Part shown: positions 1-9,106 of the stretch, one piece after another
How the letters are laid out: each line of letters opens with the position of its first letter
Numbering within the stretch: the first letter of the stretch is position 1
Assembly: GCA_031835245.1 (NCBI GenBank)
Contig: JAVKOQ010000231.1
Span: 1 to 64,000 of the forward strand
Direction: 5' to 3'
Length of the DNA: 64,000 bases
From: Balamuthia mandrillaris
Taxonomy: Eukaryota; Discosea; Longamoebia; Balamuthiidae
Translations under genes and position numbers: made by a program
Notes under the pieces: model-generated
Database searches by the model: none
Told to the model about the DNA's origin: nothing
The model's input: the letters and a program-made list of their open reading frames with translations, nothing else

Positions 1-1090
1 GGAATTAGCCAACACCTTGAGAGGACGTAAGCGAAGCGTTGCTACTATGCTCTTGAAGGTTTGTTTCTCTTCGTTGTTCTCTTCATCGTTCCCCTCTCTT
101 TCTTCGTTGTATTTCTTTGTTTCTGTAATCGTCACTTCTCTCTCTCTCTCTCTCTCTCGATTCAACTAACTTGAAATGTTTTTTTTTTCCTTGCAGTCGG
201 GATCAGTACTTAACTTGAAGGGAGCTGACCTTTCCGATATGGGTTATGGCACGCCAATGACTCATAGCGACCGCAAACGTATGATCATCGCTGTTGCTGG
301 CCAGCCCGGCAATAATCGTTGTGCTGACTGCGGCATGCCCGGTACCCTCTCTTCTTTGCTTTTTGTTTTTCCCCTCTTCCTTCTTTTCATTCTTCTCACC
401 CATTTGAAAAACACTAGATCCAGAGTGGGCATCCATCAATCTTGGTATTTTTATTTGCATATTGTGCGCTGGAGTGCATCGCAGTCTTGGAGCACACATC
501 TCTAAAGTGCGCTCCATCGTTCTTGATGATTGGGAAAACGACACTATCAAGGTTCTTCTCTTCTCTTTTCTTTATTTTGGCTCTCTGCTTCTCTTGTCTC
601 TCACCTTCTTATTCCTGACCTGTTCTTTCTTTGTTTTTAGTTTATGGAATCGGTGGGCAACGACAAGGCAAATGCTATTTGGAATAACAACCTCCCGCCC
701 GATCTTCCTCCCATCAATCCTAAAACTGACGTGTAAGTTTTTTCTTTATCTTTTCTCTGTCTTTCTTTCTCTGTCTCTTTCTTCTCTCTCTCTCTCTCTC
801 TCTTTCATGTACTTCTCCACTTATTACTAACTTGTTTATATTTCAGCAAAACAAGAGATCATTACATTCGGACAAAATACATTCTTCACGGCGATTCCGC
901 AGCGGACAAGCGACAACCCGACTCCATTCCGTCTCCCGTCTCTGCTCCCTCTTCCCCCACTTTGTCCCATTATCACTCCGCGCCAACCCAAGAAGAAAAA
1001 GAGAAAGAGGAAGACGAAAAGAATGAAACCAGAGAGCATCCACAAACTGGTTCTTCTTCTGCTCACGAAGCAGAAGCAGAATCGACTTGA
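1..1090 (+). CDS. Arf-GAP domain protein, 5' truncated
   Basis: GTPase-activating protein for Arf-family small GTPases, expected to act in membrane traffic at Golgi or endosomal membranes. Exons 1-58, 197-341, 418-551, 641-732 and 847-1090 join in frame to 223 visible residues. The zinc finger C-x2-C-x16-C-x2-C (CADC...CILC) is followed directly by [17 protein letters not shown], which contains the family's catalytic arginine. The zinc-finger second half [10 protein letters not shown] only appears after removal of the 342-417 intron, which supports the splice. The C-terminal tail is acidic, Ser/Glu-rich and has no recognisable domain. The N-terminus lies outside the window, so other domains (PH, BAR, ankyrin) cannot be excluded and I do not assign a subfamily. 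The Arf-GAP call is firm. Confidence 0.9.
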
Positions 1091-1180
1091 GATGTTTTTT
1101 TTTATTGTGTTTTGTTTTTTGTAGTTTTGCTTTTATTTGTAACGAAAAAAAAATTCGTTTTTGTAATCTGTTATTCGATT

Positions 1181-1881
1181 CTATTGGGATAATTTCCGTT
1201 TGTTGCGATACAGTTCGACTGCTTTTCGCATGTTTTGGAACTCTTCGATAATTATCGAAGGTTGAGTCATATTCGATAGCCAGATCGGAACTTTTCCCTA
1301 TTTTTTGTTTTTGTCGATAATTAATAATAAAATGAAATATATAAAATAAATAAGAATAAAAAATAAATATAAATAACTTTAAAATAAAAGTGAAACGTAC
1401 ACCAGGTGCAGCTTGTTGCAAAGAGGTGACCAGACATATCGGCTCTGTAGCGCTTTCGGCTTCCTCTTCCTTCCGCCCGTCATCGTCATCGCTCTCATTA
1501 CTTTGCTCATTCTTCATCATGGAGGAGACATTGAGGGGTTCGACCAAATGGGCGGCTTGCATAAGAACCGTGCGAACACATCCTGCCAAAGGTTGGTCCT
1601 CCGTTTCTCCTGCCTCTTTGGTGAACGTTGGCTCGGGCACGTGCAGCTGTTCTAAGCTGCGATAACAAAGAATGAAGCTGTCCTTGCTCCTGCTCTTTCC
1701 GGTTTCTCCATTCGAAGACGAGAGATCGTCTTTGCAGTGCTTGATGTAAATGCAGTCGCGAGGGCTAATGAAGAAGGAAGGGCTTTTGTATTGCATGTAA
1801 CAGAGCTCCGTCTCTTGTCCTTCCTGGGGCATTGATAGTAGGAATGAGCGCTTAAGCCGTGCCATAGAATCGAGACTAGAA

Positions 1882-1919
<38 letters not shown>

Positions 1920-2393
1920 AAGAGAGAGGGAGAGAGAGAGAGAGAAAGAAGAGAGCAACGGACGAGACGAGAAGAGAGAAGCGGAGAAGCAGAATAAAAG
2001 AGCAGGAAGGGAAAGCGAGAAACCTACCGAGCTTTCAAGAATTTGTCCATAGGCAAACAGCTTATGCCACTCGTGCTGTCTCTGCAGCAACCGCTCATGC
2101 AGCAGGTCCCTCAACTCAGCCGCTGTCGCACGAACCTCTCCAACGACTTTGAAGCATTCGACGGGGGAGGAGTCGTTGGACCTTCGACCAAAAACGGTGA
2201 TCCCGTCTTTCGTTTGCTTTTTGGGTTTGTTCCATCCTTTCTCATCGTCGATCAAAGACAAGTCCTCCTTTTTTATTTTCTGTTATTTTTGAAACGAAGA
2301 GACCAAGAAGGAACAAACCTGAAACCACTTTTGCAACGTGGTAGCATCGATGTTGTCGAGAGTGGAGGAAGAGTTCGAGGAGGAGGACGCCAT
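1181..2393 (-). CDS. START-domain lipid-transfer protein
   Basis: Predicted StAR-related lipid-binding protein of 293 residues. Exons on the minus strand are 2393-2319, 2267-2028, 1850-1401 and 1297-1181. Family features in order are an early amphipathic part (FKVVGEVRATAAELRDLL), the central FFISPRDCIYIKH strand, the GCVRTVLM and CLVTSLQQAAPG strands, and the closing GKVPIWLSNM plus C-terminal helix. This is a complete START fold with no transit or membrane segment, so it is probably soluble. The third exon must use an acceptor 25 nt downstream of the first AG to keep frame, and the last exon is only found by following the frame across an AT-rich intron. It is convergent with the Arf-GAP gene, 90 bp stop to stop. 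The lipid ligand cannot be read from sequence. Confidence 0.82.
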
Positions 2394-2781
2394 GGATGTC
2401 TTTCTTTTTTCTCTTCAATAAAGGAGGATAGGAGAGAGGACATGAGATTTGTCGACGGTAACGCAGCATTTTTTTAAGTTCTTTGAGGAGGCTTTGGGTC
2501 AGATTGCTTTTGTCTACCGTGATTTAGGTAGCCCATGGGGGCAAAAAACAAGACGTAATCAGATTATTGTCAAGTCATAGATATTAGGCTATATGGAAAA
2601 ATGGCAGAGAATTGGACGAAAAAATGGAGAAACCAAAACCTCTTTCAGTCTCTTCGCGGTTTTATTGCGGGTCGTCTCCTCTCCTCCCGGTCTTCGCTCC
2701 TCACGTTTGTCATTCTTATCCAAGTCCTCTCAGACCTCCTGTGTCTCCATCTCTTTTTTTTTAAATACTAAAAAAAAAAGA
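2394..2781. other. Divergent intergenic region, 2.4-2.8 kb
   Basis: About 390 bp between the START gene (minus) and the membrane-protein gene (plus). It contains one GTCGAC motif at 2451-2456, 58 bp upstream of the START start codon, and an A/T run just upstream of the plus-strand ATG. An open frame continues upstream of 2782 to 2593, but a signal peptide at 2782 makes the later ATG the better start. No other gene is seen. Confidence 0.6.
2451..2456. promoter_or_regulatory. GTCGAC motif upstream of START gene
   Basis: GTCGAC in the context TTGTCGACGG, 58 bp upstream of the START-protein ATG. It is one member of the recurrent intergenic palindrome described under findings. Confidence 0.4.
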
Positions 2782-4547
2782 ATGAAAGCTGTAATGCCTG
2801 GCCGAACTTTTCTCTCTCCACTTCTTCTCTTGCTTCTTCTCAGCTCTCTATTCGCCGTCGGTTGCGCACTAGCCCAGACGCAACGCGAGGACCAGGCCTG
2901 GTCGGAGCGATGGCAGAGCAACGTGGACTTTGCGCACGAGGGCTGGGGCTGCGCCTTTCGAGGAGGGGAGGCCGAACGGGTGGACCTGCTGGCGGGCGAC
3001 GTGAGGGTGTGGAGAGGGATCCAACCCGATTGCGAGGTCTTCTTCCTGAGAGAGCGCAGCGGGGAGGAGGAGAGCGCCGAGGAAGGGTGGCAAAGGAGAG
3101 AAGAGGACGACGGTGGTAAGGAAGGCGAAGGAGACAACGGAGGAGAAGGAGAGGAGGAGGACGGACGCTTTTCTTCTTCTTTTTCTTCTTCGAGCGGGTC
3201 ATCATCGGATGCTTCTTCTTCTTCTTCCTTCTCAAGGGCGTCTTCAACGAACGTTGAGCCTCAAATGGCACGAAGAACCGTAGAACGGTTTCTCATCTCG
3301 CACAAAGATATTGCCGAGTTGAGACGCTCGAAAGCGAATGAAACGGGAAAGCCAAAGCAGAAGGAGGTGGTGTGGGGTCCTCATCCGTTTCATGACAGCA
3401 ACACCGCCACACGGCCTCCACTTCATTCGAACGAAACGGTTCTGGTGCAAGGAGTGCTGCAAGGTTTTCTTCTTTTCCTTCTTCCCTCTTCTCGCATCTC
3501 AGCTTCTCTGCTGCTCTCCTCTTCCCTGCTTCTCTTCGTCTCTCTTCTCTCTCTCTCTTCGTTCTCTCGTTCTATCTTCTCTCGGGTTTAACTGACCGAC
3601 GATGATTCCAGCTTCAGAGAAGTATGTGGTGCAGTTCGAAGTGCCATTCGAAGGAAAGGGCGTCGTAACCATCCTCTTCACCGTTTACCTGCAAGGCAAA
3701 GACGAGGAGAGCATCGGCTACGCCGCATCAGCAGACACTATAGCGATTCCGCCGTATACCGTCAAGCTGAACTGGATGATATCCGATTGGAGCTTTGAGA
3801 GGGAAGCCACCATCGAAGAAGAGGAACTCTATGAGCGTTTCTTGCAGGTTTGTTGTGACCTTCTTGCTCTTTACGAGTATGCGGCGAAGAGCTAACTGGA
3901 AGGAAACGCAGATATCGATGGTGCTCTATGTGATAGACACAGAAGGGCACGTCCAAGAGTTCCTATCGTTCGATGAACAAGCTGCAGAGCAAAGCGAAGA
4001 ACAAGAACAAGAAGTCGTTCCAGTTACCTTTGGAGAAGACAGTTTCTTCTCTCTCATCTCTCGATTCCTTAAGGTCGCTGAGGTGGACAACATGCTCCTC
4101 CCCATCTCCCTCTCCACCAAGAGCAACAACACGAGCCAAACGGGATACGAGGTGACTATGACGTTCCCTCAGTTCAACTCCTCTCTCTTCTACGATCCCG
4201 ACTTTCAAGTCCTCCTTCCAGGCCGAGGAAACGAAGGCGAAGGCAAAGCAGAAGAAGACGATGGAGAGTTTTGCTGCTCGAGCGGTGGATTCGTGGCCCT
4301 GCTTTGCGGCTTGGTGTTGCTCGCCGTTGTGGTGGTCTTCATAGGACTCGTCACAGCGCTCGCCAGGAGAAGATACCACAATAAGACGTTTCGACAGAGG
4401 AATCCCACCTGCGGCGTGGTCCAAGTGGATCTGCTGACCTTGGATAGAGCAACAACCGAGTTGGAGTTGGAAGCCTCTTCCCCTTCCAGATCCAGAGCCT
4501 CCTCCTCCTCGTCGGACTCGGACCATTCCGCTAAAGACCTTTTGTAA
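2782..4547 (+). CDS. Type I membrane protein, function unknown
   Basis: I do not recognise a family. Exons 2782-3463, 3612-3847 and 3912-4547 give 517 residues. A clear signal peptide (MKAVMPGRTF then a Leu-rich core, ending near CALAQ) opens the protein. An acidic and poly-Ser stretch covers about residues 95-150, followed by extracellular segments with several N-glycosylation sequons (NETG, NETV, NTSQ, NSSL). One transmembrane helix (GFVALLCGLVLLAVVVVFIGLV, quoted to show its position near residue 430) precedes basic anchor residues ARRR and a Ser-rich cytoplasmic tail. The topology fits a surface or endosomal single-pass receptor-like protein. Start chosen at the signal-peptide Met, since the frame is open further upstream. 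Confidence 0.75.
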
Positions 4548-4647
4548 CAGCAAGAACAGAAGAGAGGCTTCTCTTCTGCTCTTGCTGCTTGTTGTGAAAA
4601 GAAAGTTTATTAAAAGATGTATTGGTAAAGCAAGCCAACCTTTTGTT

Positions 4648-4893
4648 TTAGAGCAAAGCAGGAGGGCCGATCAAACGGTCCTCATCCTCGAAGAGAGGAG
4701 TGTAGGCGTTGCGAGAGACATCCTCAACGCAAAAGCCGCCTCCGGTGGGTCCGCTGTGAGCGCAGTGAATCTCTGGGCGAAGACGAGCCAAGGTGACGTG
4801 CTGGTCGCGGCAGATAACGTTATTCCATGAGAACAGATCCGGCTCTCCAAAGTTGATGGACTATTAACGGAATGTGTTTAGCGAGAACGCGAG

Positions 4894-4933
<40 letters not shown>

Positions 4934-5860
4934 AAGGATAGGATAAATAAACCTCCATAAATGCAACGCAAGATTCATGGCTATCATACTGCTGATGCTC
5001 TCCGGTGCACCAACGTTGGATCTGCGTGCATGCCCTCTGGATGATTGCCTCGCGCGTAGCAGAGGGATAAGTCAGGAAAGGGAAATTCTCGCGAACGGCC
5101 CAGCTGTAAAAGACTTGATAGTTGTCAAACTCTTTGATCTTTCCCTCCTCGTCGAAGCGCCAAATGCCGATTTGGGTGCTGTTTGCGGTGGGGAGTTCTG
5201 GATCGGTACCAACAATGTAGTTGATGGAGCTCAAAGCTTTGTTGCCTGGGGAGAGAGAGAGTGAAAGTTATAGGACGAATATTGCAGAGAAGAAAAGAGG
5301 AAGATAAGGAAGACTAAAAATAAAAACCTGAAACGAAGAATTGAGTCATGTGGACATCCAGAATGCGGATGTTGAGATCGTCGAAAGTGATGTTGTTGGG
5401 AGTGAGGCCGTAGAAATATTCAGCAACCGCCAAAGGACCCTTATGAACTCCAAAAGGATACACTCGCCCTGTTTTTTTTTTTTGTTTGTCTATTGGTTAA
5501 GTTTTCATCGAGAGAGGCAAAAATGAAGATGAAAGAAGATAATATACCTGCAATGTTTTCATTGAAGATGTCAGGAAGCCACGAAGTGAAGGGCTCGCCG
5601 GAGAGGAACTTCTCGATGAAGTAAACGTTGTTGGGAAAGATGGTCATGTCGTAAACAGCCTTCACGTGGCTCTTATAGAGAGCGGCTCTGGCTTCTTGCT
5701 CTCCCAAAATGTCGGGGCACTCTTCGCAGCCGTCGTCGCAACGGGTTTGTTCGGGGATCAGTCCAGCAAAGTTGAAGTTGATTTCGGTGGAGGCAAAAGC
5801 CTGTGTGGTCGCCGCGACCAAGAGAAAAGAGGTTATAAACAAGAATGCCTTTGGAGCCAT
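4648..5860 (-). CDS. Secreted SnoaL/NTF2-like protein, Cys-rich C-terminus
   Basis: A secreted protein of 319 residues. Exons on the minus strand are 5860-5548, 5468-5328, 5245-4953 and 4860-4648. A signal peptide (MAPKAFLFITSFLLVAATTQA) is followed by a CDDGCEEC cluster, a cone-fold-like segment (VHKGPLAVAEYFYGLTPNN, then NIRILDVHMTQFFVSG and IGIWRFDEEGKIKEFDNYQ) and a C-terminal Cys-rich stretch with CAHSGPTGGGFCVEDV. The middle resembles SnoaL-like/NTF2-like folds known in secreted fungal and protist proteins of unknown function, though this is by-eye similarity only. All four exons join in frame, with phase-1 junctions at the first two introns. No catalytic residue can be named. It could act as a ligand-binding or structural secreted protein. 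Confidence 0.72.
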
Positions 5861-6214
5861 TTTGTTTGTTTGAAGAGAGACAGAGTGAAAATGAGTTTGT
5901 TCCTCCGCAAAACAAAAGAAGAAGAAGGGAAAGAGAAGGTACCAAGAAAAAGGAGCAGAAAAAAGTGCGAGGGGCTGACGTTAAGTAGGCTCTCACTGAA
6001 AAGGAAACCAGTTTGGTGATGGTAAGGTCAACGCGCGCGACTGTTCGCCAAACAAGTTCTCTTTGAAGCAATAATTCCTTATTTGAAAAAAAACGAGGTT
6101 AAGGCGGTCAGCAAACATCAAAGTGATCAACGACAAACTAAGGAGCCGAAGCAAAACTCTTAAAAGAGCAACATACGAGTTCCATTGCTCTTCCCTTTCG
6201 TACCATGGAGGAGT
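5861..6214. other. Intergenic, promoter of secreted protein
   Basis: 354 bp between the start of the secreted-protein gene and the stop of the phosphotransferase gene, both on the minus strand. No gene or repeat is evident. A TTAAAAGAG-type A/T patch near 6160 is the only notable composition. Confidence 0.5.
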
Positions 6215-7085
6215 CTACCTCAACAAGTGCAATAGTACCGCTCGCTTCTCTTCAACCGAACACCCGATATAATACCTCACCTTATCTTCTTTTTGCAGTG
6301 CTCCACCTTTCTCGTCTTCTTCTTTTTCTTCCATCCATTCCAACAGCCAAACACACAAAACAAGAGCGTAGAACCGAATCACTTCCAACAACTTCTCTTT
6401 CTCTTCCTCCCTTTCGCAACTTCTGAAGAGCTCGTAGCCTTCTGCCATTCCCAACAATAGCTCCCAATCCCCGCCAACTTCCTCCAGCACCTCCCCAAAG
6501 TCATACAAGGGATCTCCGCACATCGCATCTCCAAAGTCTATTATTCCACTAATCTTCCATTGTTCCTTTCCTTCGTCCTCTTCCTCCTTTTCTCTCGTTT
6601 CATTCTTCGGCTTCTCTTGCTTTGTCTGAATGACTCGAATGTTGTCCATGTTGAGGTCAGCATGAAGCAAACGAGAGTCGCTAAAGTCCGAGAGATAGTC
6701 CCTATGTCTTTCCAACATGGCTCTCAGTTGCGTGCGTTCTTCCTCCCGTATTCGTCCTTGCCTCCAACAGCTGTCCAAATGATGCAGAAAGAAAGGCTCT
6801 ATCACTTCCAGCCAAGTGTTGCACTTTCCTTGAAACCTATAGGAAGCATTTGAGCTGTTTTCTTCGCTGTGTGTCATGGCCCCAAAGCCACGGGTAGCTA
6901 CGGCATGCATGCCGCGTACGTGGCGACCCAACTCCACAAACAGACCTCTCAGTTGCTGTTTTGATGCCCGTTTCTGAAGTTCGGAGAGGTCCATGCCCCC
7001 TACAAAGCTTTCCACCATGAACCTGTCCTCTGGGTCTAGGTACAACACCTTGGCTACTGGAACACCTATTTATCGGTTTTCAACT

Positions 7086-7129
<44 letters not shown>

Positions 7130-7151
7130 GAAAGCAAGAAGAATGGTACGA

Positions 7152-7187
<36 letters not shown>

Positions 7188-7305
7188 AAAGAAAGACAAA
7201 GAAAGAAAGAAGAAAGAAACGACAAAGAAGAAAGAAAGAAAGAAAGAAGAAAGAAAGAGAAAAGAAAGAAAGAAAGAAAGAAACGACAAGAAAGAAAGAA
7301 ACGAC

Positions 7306-7361
<56 letters not shown>

Positions 7362-7744
7362 AACGACAAGAAAGAAAGAAACGACAAGAAAGAAAGAAAG
7401 AAAGAACCGTTACCTTGTTGGGCCAAAAGCGTAGTCATCCAGGCTTGAGAGGATGGCCGATGCATGATCGGGTTCTTGTCGGAAGGACGAGGGCATCGCA
7501 ACACCACCACCACCGCATCTTCTTCCTCCGCTTGGCTCGCCGTTGGGTCGTAAAGGTGGAGGAGATGGACGAAATGGTCGAAACCTTTGGACTTGTCTTC
7601 CACGCGTCGCACGGCAACCTCCGCGTCCGTTTCCTCCGCATCACCGTGGATGGCCTTCCAACACCGCTGCACCACATGGCGAAACAACTGCGGCTGCTCC
7701 ACAAACAACGGCGGGCATCTCCCGTGCCTCCGTGCTTCGGTCAT
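6215..7744 (-). CDS. APH/choline-kinase-type small-molecule phosphotransferase
   Basis: Kinase-like fold phosphotransferase of 393 residues. Two exons on the minus strand: 7744-7414 and 7065-6215. The Brenner motif HADLNMDN (near residue 246) supplies the catalytic Asp and the metal-binding Asn, and IIDFGDAMCGDPLYD follows as the DFG-equivalent. The two are separated by an unusual Lys/Glu-rich insertion (KNETREKEEEDEGKE). The N-terminal lobe is less conserved. This family phosphorylates small hydroxylated molecules (aminoglycosides, homoserine, choline, fructosamine), and the substrate cannot be inferred. A 348-bp intron made almost entirely of TTTC repeats on the coding strand separates the exons. 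Four GTCGAC motifs lie 46-125 bp upstream of the ATG. Confidence 0.85.
7066..7413 (-). repeat. Simple-repeat intron, (CT)n and (CTTT)n
   Basis: The single intron of the phosphotransferase gene. On the coding strand it is (TTTC)n interrupted by TTTCGTC units, followed by a pure (CT)n tract of about 40 bp. It has GT and AG ends, a 348-bp length and nearly no purines. Confidence 0.85.
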
Positions 7745-7789
7745 CTTTTTGTTACTGTTGCTGTATTTTTGTAGACACCTGATGCACAT

Positions 7790-7869
7790 GTCGACGTTAA
7801 ATATTTATGCCGACATCCTTGTCGACTGTAGGCTAATCCGTGTCGACGTGAAAATAAGTATGTGTCGAC
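7790..7869. promoter_or_regulatory. Cluster of four GTCGAC motifs
   Basis: GTCGAC at 7790-7795, 7821-7826, 7842-7847 and 7864-7869, plus a near-match GCCGACA around 7809. Spacing is 31, 21 and 22 bp, close to whole turns of DNA for 21-31 bp. The cluster lies just upstream of the phosphotransferase ATG (7744, minus) and runs into the 3' flank of NOP16. This is the densest group in the window. Confidence 0.55.
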
Positions 7870-7884
7870 TTGGAATGTTTTTTT

Positions 7885-8076
7885 TTATTTCTCTTTGGAA
7901 GACTGGGCGGAGGAGGAAGAAGAAGAAGAAGAGGAAGGTGGCTTTGAGCAATCGTCCACAGACCTTTTGTTGTTTTGGTCGTCATTCAGGAACAAAAGTT
8001 AAAAGAGATCCAAACTCAAAATAATTCCAAATGAGAGAGAGAAAGGGAGGAAGAGAGAGAGAGAGAACGGAAGTAT

Positions 8077-8110
<34 letters not shown>

Positions 8111-8553
8111 GAGAGAGGAGAAGGCAGAGGAAAGGGTTGTGCAAGGGAAGAACCATACCATCCCTCCCGCAGGAACATTTCGCATTTCTTTCTGAGTTGT
8201 TTTGGTGTGAGCTGCAGGGGATTGTTCTTCAGGTCCCGCGACATGGCCTTGTAGTTGTCCCCATGCTTTTTGATCCAGTTGCGGACATAGGCCCGCTCCA
8301 TTTTGCTCAACCGGGCTGGCTGCCTCTCCGCTGGCGGGGGGACGGTCAGCTGCACCGGATCAGGGGCAACAAAGTCCGGCTGGTTGGGGTTCATCTTGAG
8401 ACCCAACGCCTGGTAGTTCTGCCGAATGGTCTTTTTGGGGTCCCACCGCGCTTTCACCGCCGGGTCTTCGCATTTCAGGGGAAAGTGCTCTTTTTGGATG
8501 GAAGAGGGCTGTCGCACTTTGGCTCGTCTTCGCTTGCCTGGTCGTCTGGGCAT
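7885..8553 (-). CDS. NOP16: Nucleolar ribosome-biogenesis protein NOP16
   Basis: Homologue of NOP16, a nucleolar factor for 60S subunit maturation. Exons on the minus strand are 8553-8159 and 7963-7885, totalling 157 residues. The basic N-terminus (MPRRPGKRRRAKVRQ) is followed by the family segments ARWDPKKTIRQNYQALGLKM and, after a Pro-rich linker, RNWIKKHGDNYKAMSRDLKN and LTPKQLRKKCEMF, in the family order. The length fits the family. Splicing GATG|GTATGG to AAAAG|GTCTG gives EGWSVDDCSK and a poly-Ser tail with an in-frame stop. Without splicing the frame would run into intron microsatellite. TGTCGACA lies 49 bp upstream of the ATG. Confidence 0.9.
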
Positions 8554-9106
8554 TCTGTGCGGTTTGTGATCTTTCTTTCTTCTTTCCCCTTTCTGTTTGC
8601 TGTCGACAAACGCGAGATCGACTCTCGCTGAGAACGATGATTTTTTGGCTTTTTAATTATATTTTCACTAAATTAAGTAAATGATGACATAAGCTGATCA
8701 ATTTAGGAAAATTGGATACATATTGCTTCGAGTGGGTGTCGAACCGGCGAACATTTTTTATTGGTATAAAAAAAGGACAGGGAATGATGGGAGTCGAACC
8801 GGAAACTTCGGGACAAGCGACGAATTTCCGTCGAAATTTTGTAGACAACATGTATTAAAAAAAATCCTTTTCAAACAAAAGAAAAATAGGGAAAGGGGCT
8901 CCTATTTGTTTGTTTGTTTTTGAGGAAAGGAAGGCAGAAGGCGAAAGGAAAGGAGGGGAACCCCCCACTCTGTACGCTCTCACTCAATCTCCCTCCCTCT
9001 CTCTCTCTCTCTCTCTCACTCTCTCTCTCGTTTTTGTTCATTTATTTTTTCTTTTAAAAAAACAGAGAAACCATAGACAGTTCTTTTCTTCTTCTATCCG
9101 AGCGAC
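8554..9106. other. Divergent intergenic region, 8.55-9.1 kb
   Basis: About 550 bp between NOP16 (minus) and the NT-C2/DIL gene (plus). It contains TGTCGACA at 8601-8608, a minus-strand CCAATAAAAA box near 8755-8764, two short repeats sharing GTCGAACCGG (8738-8747 and 8793-8802), and a (CT)n leader just upstream of 9107. The GTCGAACCGG pair looks like tRNA T-arms, but the stems do not pair. No gene is seen. Confidence 0.55.
8601..8608. promoter_or_regulatory. TGTCGACA palindrome upstream of NOP16
   Basis: Full 8-bp palindrome 48-55 bp upstream of the NOP16 start codon. Confidence 0.5.

Noticed and set aside
1243-1260. Perfect 18-bp palindrome CTTCGATAATTATCGAAG
   Set aside because: It falls inside the last coding exon of the START gene (PSIIIEE), so it is more simply explained as coding sequence. 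Similar CGATAATT words near 20220, 21416 and 31275 are too degenerate to call.
843-1400. Read-through of the START gene antisense into the Arf-GAP gene
   Set aside because: An AT-rich intron with a GTACGT donor and TAG acceptor leads to GKVPIWLSNM and a stop at 1181, which completes the START domain without overlap.
7143-7448. Repetitive tract considered as a CRISPR array or satellite
   Set aside because: Units are 4-6 bp simple repeats without spacers, in a eukaryotic intron.
8730-8810. Two tRNA-like T-arms (GGTTCGAC followed by CCCA on the minus strand)
   Set aside because: The flanking 5-bp stems do not pair, and no acceptor, D or anticodon arms fit upstream. The two copies share only about 10 bp.
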